Positions 58,706 to 64,000 of a DNA stretch of 64,000 nucleotides are shown here, piece after piece (within the stretch, counting starts at the first letter, position 1; every line of letters begins with the position of its first letter). The stretch is taken from assembly GCA_958496175.1 (NCBI GenBank), contig OY292276.1, positions 50,915,080 through 50,979,079 of the forward strand. Reading direction: 5' to 3'. Made by a program: the position numbers and the translations under genes. The notes beneath the pieces are model-generated. The model was not told where the DNA came from. It searched no databases and worked only from the letters and a program-made list of their open reading frames with translations. This DNA is from Sisyra terminalis (lineage: Eukaryota; Arthropoda; Insecta; Neuroptera; Sisyridae).

Positions 58706-59417
58706 CAGTGGCGTAGCTACCTAGGGGCTAGGCGGGGCAGTGCCCTGGGGTCCTCAAGCTCAAGGGGGCCCTCGAATCCTTACCAGAAATCTCGATCGAA
58801 CTGAACTTTTGGAAATTCAGTTGGAAGTTCACCAATTATGTAAGGAAATAATGAGCAAATATGGAGTGCTAGAATGCGATCTAACGGAAGTAATTACAGC
58901 GATGTTATTATTCTTTCCAATTCCTGTCACTTCTGCAGCAGCTGAAATGTCATTTAATAAATTAAAAATAATAAAAAATTATTTAAGAAATAATATAGGC
59001 CAAACTCGACTCCGATATTTATCGCTAATAGCAATTGAAAACAAAACCGCACCAAGCGTGGATTTAAACGAAGTCATTGATACTTTTGCGAAAACTAAAG
59101 CTAGGAAAAACTTGTAAATATAATTGTTATTTAGTCAATTGGTAGGCCTGACCTTTATATAATAAGCCCTTGAATTTTCTCTATTTCGTTTTATTAACCA
59201 TACCTACACCAAGTTATAATTGTAATTTATGTTGTTACTGTTTAATATTTTTATTACCTGTCCTACAGTGCACAAAAAAGAGCTTAAGTAGCTTAGCATT
59301 TTTAAAGTATTTGTATATTTCATATTTTTATTTTATAAAACCTAATCAGTTTACATAGCAGTGGGGCCCCATTTTTTAATTTGCCCCAGGGCCCTTGGTT
59401 ACCTAGCTACGCCACTG
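58706..59417 (+). mobile_element. 0.7-kb non-autonomous hAT element, copy C
   Basis: The termini CAGTGGCGTAGCTACCTAG and CTAGCTACGCCACTG are flanked by an exact 8-bp duplication CATGTATA (58698-58705 and 59418-59425). It is the best preserved of the three copies and carries an open frame for the hAT dimerization region. Confidence 0.85.
58740..59117 (+). CDS. hAT dimerization-region-only ORF (copy C)
   Basis: The 125-residue frame starts inside the 5' terminal region (MPWGPQAQGGPRILTRNLDR). It continues into ELLEIQLEVHQLCKEIMSKY, TSAAAEMSFNKLKIIKNYLR and LRYLSLIAIENKT. It is the same C-terminal hAT region as copy B, here fused in frame to about 20 residues read from the element's end. Substitutions in the core motif (AEMSFN for AERSFS) suggest loss of constraint. 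No catalytic residues are present. Confidence 0.65.
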   Translation: MPWGPQAQGGPRILTRNLDRTELLEIQLEVHQLCKEIMSKYGVLECDLTEVITAMLLFFPIPVTSAAAEMSFNKLKIIKNYLRNNIGQTRLRYLSLIAIENKTAPSVDLNEVIDTFAKTKARKNL

Positions 59418-59504
59418 CATGTATAGTGTCAATTTCGTAAAGATATCTTCAATAGGTACTGAGAAAAAAAATATTTACTTTAAGGATTGGCACCCCCGTT
59501 GTTC

Positions 59505-59650
59505 CCTTACTATAGGGGTTAGGGGTGTGAGATTAAGTATATGACTATCTTAGATGAAAAACAATATAAACAAATTAAGATCTCTTCATTAAATCCGAGT
59601 GCAATTTTCAAATGGTTAATCGGCTAGATCCTTTCTTAATCAAACTATAA
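59505..59650. repeat. Right arm of the ~135-bp inverted repeat pair
   Basis: Inverted partner of 56435-56575. It lies 88 bp beyond hAT copy C, so that copy and the Penelope fragment are inside the pair. Confidence 0.55.
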
Positions 59651-59654
59651 AATT

Positions 59655-60150
59655 GATGTTATAAACTTCATTTTAAGTATCTACTGAAATACTTCACAAG
59701 ACGTTAAAAATTTATTTTATTTATGAGAACGATTTGATTTATATTGAAAAACAATAGAGGTAAAATTAATCAATATCTTTAAAACAATTCGATTCTTGTT
59801 TTGCGTCATTAACGAACTTCTTTGATTCTTTAGTTTTCAATGAAAATATACATACGAGAAATTTCAAACGGATTATTTACTATTAATGATGTATGTAGGT
59901 ACTGAAACGTTACAATTTTAAAGAAATGTTTATTTTATTTTATGATCAATTTCGCACCTATTTTCCAGTGCATTTCTTAAGCAAAACTTTTTGTCATATG
60001 ATTATTTTGGAATTAAAGTTTACTACAAAAGTTACGTAACTTGAACCTTTGATGACTCTGAAGTTTAGTAAGTTAATGCTTTGGTTCACTCCTTCGTTAC
60101 ACCAGCAATAAATTCTCGGCCAAATCAATTATTGAATTTTAATTTAGATA
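59655..60150. other. AT-rich stretch, nothing recognised
   Basis: No gene or element recognised. Probably intergenic, or intron of the cotransporter gene if its transcript extends this far. Confidence 0.45.
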
Positions 60151-60153
60151 TTC

Positions 60154-60263
60154 ATGGATAATAATATATATAAGTCTTTGAGATTCAATTTAAAAAATTA
60201 TTTTATTACGACGCGTTTCGACGTATTATTGAATCTCAAAGACTTATATATATTATTATCCAT
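60154..60263. repeat. Perfect 36-bp palindrome around a Penelope-type end
   Basis: Arms 60154-60189 and 60228-60263 are perfect inverted copies (GATTCAAT facing ATTGAATC, and so on). The 38-bp loop contains TTATTACGACGCGTTTCGAC, nearly the same as the Penelope end at 57655-57680. The architecture matches the larger palindrome at 19852-20220. Confidence 0.65.
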
Positions 60264-60574
60264 TAATTTATTGTGATTCGGAAGTAAATAAAATACTTAT
60301 CAATGTTAGATATTCAATTTAAGTTTGCAAAAGATTGCGTAAAAATACCTGCAAAAGGAACTCTAACGATATTCACACGTGGACAACATTAAACACTAAA
60401 CGTAAACATTTTTTATCGTTAACTTTAAGACGTCAGTGTTCTTTGGCGATGATGAAAGCTCGAAAAAAAATATTCAAGAATTAAAACTTGATGAATTTTA
60501 CTCATAAAAGCAAAAATGGTATTCATCAAATTAGCTTGCCTAAGTTACCATTGGCAAATGAGTGCAATACTAAC

Positions 60575-60880
60575 CTCAGTACCAGCTTCTTCTCCGTGAA
60601 GCTCTCCTAATGAAGGTCGTCGTAAAGCTCGTCGTGAATTTCGATAAAAGTCCAGTCTGGGAAGTGCCTCTCTCGTTAGCTGAGCCAGTGATCGTCTTCT
60701 GCGATTCGGTAAATCCGGTAAACAGATTGTCGATGCCACATTTGAGCCAGAATAAACATCTTCCCCCGTCCCTTTGCTCAATGAACCCACCCGGTCTTGT
60801 AACGGCAATGTATTGTATTGTAAATCAAAAGCATCTTCCTGCTCATTATGAACAGATTCCACTTTAAAACGACTCTCCAT
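60575..60880 (-). CDS. First coding exon of a Na-K-Cl cotransporter (SLC12 family)
   Basis: The 102-codon exon begins MESRFKVESV and ends at GAG before a GTTAGT donor. RFKV fits the [RK]FxV docking motif used by SPAK/OSR1/Fray kinases. SLAQLTREALPRLDFYRN and RRPSLGELHGEE match the N-terminal cytoplasmic region of insect Na-K-Cl cotransporters, including the segment that carries regulatory threonines in the family. The transporter would import Na, K and Cl at the plasma membrane under kinase control. The ATG at 60880 was chosen because the match begins there; the upstream extension of the frame has no similarity. No transmembrane exons were found further down the minus strand within the window. 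Confidence 0.6.
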
Positions 60881-61079
60881 TTCAGAAGAAATAACAAATA
60901 AAATGTTGATTAGTTTAATGGGAAACTTTACAATTAGTTCACTGAAGCAAAATTTTATTTCAATTGCTTGTATTAACAAGTCATTATTGTTGATAGATTT
61001 CAAACAAAATCGGTAGATCACTTCACTTGAAATTAACTTTTAATGGTTGAAACCCAACGCAATTGCCAATATTTATTTA

Positions 61080-61370
61080 AATTTTTCTTGGGAATTGTTT
61101 GGGAAGGGATACACAATAATGGTGGCGCAACAATGGTAGGCTTGTTACATTTGGGAAAATGAATTTTCGCGACGTTGGTGGAAAATGTGTTTTGTATGTA
61201 TGTGCGGTTGTCGCGGTTGTCTCGGTCGCTCTGCCACTATGTCCAGCGTTGGTAATGTTTTTAGGATTCGACGTCAGAACTCCCCCGCACCTCAGAACTT
61301 CAGCAACCCCTTCCCAGTATGTTCCAGTATATAAATGTATTTTGTACATTTTAGGGTTTCCCTAGCTATA
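61080..61370 (-). promoter_or_regulatory. CpG-richer 5' UTR / promoter candidate of the cotransporter gene
   Basis: This stretch is clearly richer in G, C and CpG than its surroundings (for example TTTCGCGACG and GTTGTCGCGG on the plus strand). On the minus strand a TATATA lies at 61328-61333, about 450 bp before the ATG of the cotransporter exon. No clear initiator was found. The two short facing open frames here are not supported as genes. A further good donor (CAG before GTAAGT) on the minus strand at 63835 could mark a more distal untranslated exon. Confidence 0.35.
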
Positions 61371-61617
61371 AAGACAAAAAAAATTTTTTCCAATTTCGAA
61401 GCGCATATCCTCTATTTTTTTTTTTCTATTTGACCCAAATAACTAAAATATTAAATATTATCGCTATCGAACAACAATAACCCGTGCCGACTTGATCTCA
61501 AAGTTTTAATATAAAAACTAATTTTGAAACCAAACAGGAATATAAGATCTTTGTTAATTCAGTAAATAAAACAGTACTTTGTCTGTATCTTATATTTATC
61601 TAGTATTTATTATTAAA

Positions 61618-63650
61618 AGGATATTTAAGTCACCTCCCAAAAACGACCAAGTTAAAGGCAAATTTGGTGCATTTTCACCTCCTTAACTTTCCTTTTTAAT
61701 TTCCCAAGGATCAAGCCAATAAATGCAAATTGTTTTCATACAACAAAATTAAGGATGATTCAGTTTAAAATATTCAGCTTCTTTTCTTCGAAAATATCTA
61801 TCCCATATATCCTTTTAATCCACATGAAAATTGTCCTTTTTGAAACTTTGAAATGATATTGCAAGTGTCCTTTTGCACACAGGACAAAAAAAAAATTCAC
61901 ATTACAACTCTCGTAAGGGCATTGTGTAATAATCCATTTATAAAATATATTCTTGTAAGGAAAATACACCCCAGCGAAAATGTCAAATTTAAGGGCAAAT
62001 TTGATGCATGCATTTTCACCTCCTTAAATTCCCGTTTCAATTTCCCAAAGATCAAGCCAACAAATGCAAATTATTTTCTTACAACAAAATTAAAAATGAT
62101 TCAGTATAAAATATTCAGCTCCATTTCTGCGAAAAAAACCATCCCTTATATCCTTTTTATGCACATGAAAGTTGTCCTTTTTAAAACTTTGAAATGATAA
62201 TGCGAGTGTCCTTTTGCACACAGGACAACAATTTTATCACATTACAACTCTCGTTAGGGCATTGTTCAGTAATTCGTTTATAAAATATGTCCTTATAAAG
62301 AAAAGTTACCTCCCAAAAAGGAACCATATTAAGGGCAAATTTGGTACATGTATTTTCACCTCCATAACTTCTCCTTTCAATTTTCAAAGCATCGACCTAA
62401 TAAATGAAAATTGTTTTCATACAACTTAATTTAGGATAACTTAGTCTAATATATTCTGCTCCATATCTACGAAATAAGCCATCACTTATATCCTTTTTAT
62501 GCACATGAAAATTGTCCTTTTTGAAACTTTGAAATGATATTGCGGGTGTCCTTTTGCACACAGGACAACAATTTTTTCACATTACAACTCTCGTAAGGGT
62601 ATTGTTTAATAATCCGTTTCTAAAATGTGTCCTTGCAAGGAAAAGTTACCCCCCGAAAACGACCAAATTAAGGGCAAATTTGGTACATGCATTTTCACTT
62701 CCTTAACTTCCCGTTTCAATTTTCCAAGGTTCAAGCCAATAAATACAAATTGTTTTCGTCATTCAGGATAACTTAGTCTAATATATTCAGCTCCGTTTCT
62801 ACGAAAAAAACCATCCCTTATATCCTTTTTATGCACATGAAAGTTGTCCTTTTTGAAACTTTGAAATGATATTGCGGTGTTCTTTTGCACACAGGACAAA
62901 ATTTTTTTCACAATACAACTTTCGTAAGGACATTGTTTAATACTTCGTTTAAAAAATATGTCCTTGTTAGGAAAAGTCACCCCCGAAAACAACAAGTTTA
63001 AGGGCAAATTTGGTGCATACATTTTTACGTTCATAACGACACGTTTCAAATTCTCAAGGATCTAGCAATCAAATACAAATTTTTGTTTTGCAGTACCGTT
63101 GAGGATGATTTAGTCTAAAATATTCAGCTCCGTTTCTGCGAAAAGAACCACATCTTATATCTTTTTTATGCACATGAAAATTGTCCTTTTTGAAACTTTG
63201 AAATGATATTGCGGGTGTCCTTTTGCACACAGACAAAAAATTTTTCTTATTACAACTCTTGTAAGAGCATTGTTTAATAATCTGTTTATAAAATATGTCC
63301 TTATAAGGAAAAAGTCACCCCTTGAAAACGACTAATTTAAAGGCAAATTTGGTGCATGCATTTTCACTTCCTAAATTTCTTGTTTCACTTATCCAAGGAT
63401 CTAGCCAATAAATGCAAATTTTTGTTATGCAATATCGTTAAGGATGATTCAGTTTAAAATATTCAGCTTTATTTCAGAGAAAAAAACCATCCCATTTATC
63501 CTTTTTATGCAAATGAAAATTGTCCTTTTGAAACTTTGAAATGATATTGCATGTGTCCTTTTGCACACAAGACAAAAAAAATTTCACACAACACTTCTCG
63601 TTAGGTGCTTATTTAATAAATTGTCGAAAAAATTACCCTTTTAACGAAAT
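61618..63650. repeat. Satellite array, six ~338-bp units
   Basis: The anchor GGCAAATTT occurs at 61657, 61994, 62334, 62673, 63003 and 63342, giving periods of 337, 340, 339, 330 and 339 bp. Each unit also contains TTTTCACCTCC-like, ATTCAGCTCC-like, CTTTTTATGCACATGAAA and GTCCTTTTGCACACAGGACA blocks. The last block can fold as a hairpin (TGTCCT ... AGGACA). The open frames inside recur with the unit and are not genes. The array ends degenerately near 63650. Confidence 0.85.
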
Positions 63651-63654
63651 GTAA

Positions 63655-64000
63655 TCCTTGCAATTATCTATTTAGTTTTTGCAAAATGAAGTAGTTAGGC
63701 AACCAGTTATTCAATTATGAAATTGGGCTGCGGCCTTTGATCCCTAGTTTACATCTGAATATAACTTCGACATATAATTTGGTTTATTATTTTTAAATGA
63801 TTTTTAATTGATATATTTTTACAGATTCAACTTACCTGGAAATTGAGGACAAGTGTAGTTTTGTTGGGATTGACGAAAGTATCATACTTTTGGGGGATAA
63901 GTGTTTAGTAAGTGTCAGAATCTTAGAAACTTGTCAATATTATTCTAATCGAATTTTTCGCTACAATAGAAGTTGACCGAGAACAGCTGAGAATTATTTA
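63655..64000. other. Unassigned sequence at window edge
   Basis: Nothing certain. At 63824-63836 there is an acceptor-like TTTTTACAG on the plus strand. On the minus strand a donor (TTTCCAG followed by GTAAGTTG) overlaps the same spot, so one strand may hold the edge of an exon. Confidence 0.3.

Noticed and set aside
61077..61365. Overlapping 68- and 90-residue frames upstream of the cotransporter exon
   Set aside because: Their openness follows from the GC-richer composition of the likely promoter/5' UTR; neither resembles a protein family.
61760..63049. Open frames in 61.7-63.1 kb on both strands
   Set aside because: They recur with the 338-bp satellite period and carry no domain signature.
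61618..63650. Regular repeats considered as a CRISPR-like array
   Set aside because: The whole 338-bp unit repeats with no unique spacers, and the window is eukaryotic.

Overview
The window looks like a 64 kb piece of a very AT-rich insect (at least arthropod) nuclear genome. There is no operon structure. Recognisable coding exons are few, spliced, and lie on the minus strand, and most identifiable sequence is transposon-derived. The relatives I recognise (insect-type receptor tyrosine phosphatase, neutral-lipase-like secreted protein, Na-K-Cl cotransporter N-terminus, Penelope-like, jockey-like, mariner, hAT and Helitron-like elements) all fit an insect. I cannot name the order or species.

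Layout. 0-12 kb: mostly featureless AT-rich DNA with small elements: a 229-bp hAT-type MITE with an exact 8-bp target duplication (184), a 380-bp MITE (2595), a tRNA-derived SINE-like fragment (2245), a transposase helix-turn-helix remnant (5836) and a 368-bp mariner deletion derivative (9612). 12.8-14.4 kb: a jockey-like retrotransposon 3' end split by a TA-targeting DNA element; removing the insert restores the jockey frame. 15.7-24.3 kb: Penelope-type ends including a 177-bp-arm palindrome, the first copy of a 1.18-kb TIR transposon, a tangle of diverged local duplications, and a second jockey 3' end. 26-37 kb: RTE-like tail, a 612-bp MITE with a long target duplication, a Helitron-like element carrying a tRNA-like sequence, two adjacent decayed non-LTR reverse transcriptases, and the first of three 0.7-kb hAT copies.

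39-49 kb: a MITE, a hAT remnant, a possible terminal exon (41.8 kb), a hAT element interrupted by a 0.9-kb foldback element, two possible small exons (47.5-47.7 kb) and hAT copy B. 49.6-52 kb: a decayed receptor-type tyrosine phosphatase gene (seven exons of the cytoplasmic part, minus strand) with frameshifts, premature stops, lost splice sites and loss of catalytic residues; one intron holds a 74-bp minisatellite. 52.5-56 kb: a second foldback element, an intact secreted lipase-like gene with an abnormal nucleophile elbow, and the second copy of the 1.18-kb transposon 66 bp upstream of its start codon. 56.4-59.65 kb: diverged ~135-bp inverted repeats enclosing a long-TIR element with a GC-rich insert, a Penelope GIY-YIG fragment and hAT copy C. 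60.5-61.4 kb: first coding exon of a probable Na-K-Cl cotransporter with a CpG-richer upstream region. 61.6-63.65 kb: six tandem ~338-bp satellite units.

The host genes show no functional link to one another. The main story is transposon biology: non-autonomous families that kept the same internal deletion while multiplying, nested insertions that give relative ages, several long hairpin-forming elements, and one host receptor phosphatase that has died in place. All protein assignments rest on motif recognition by eye.
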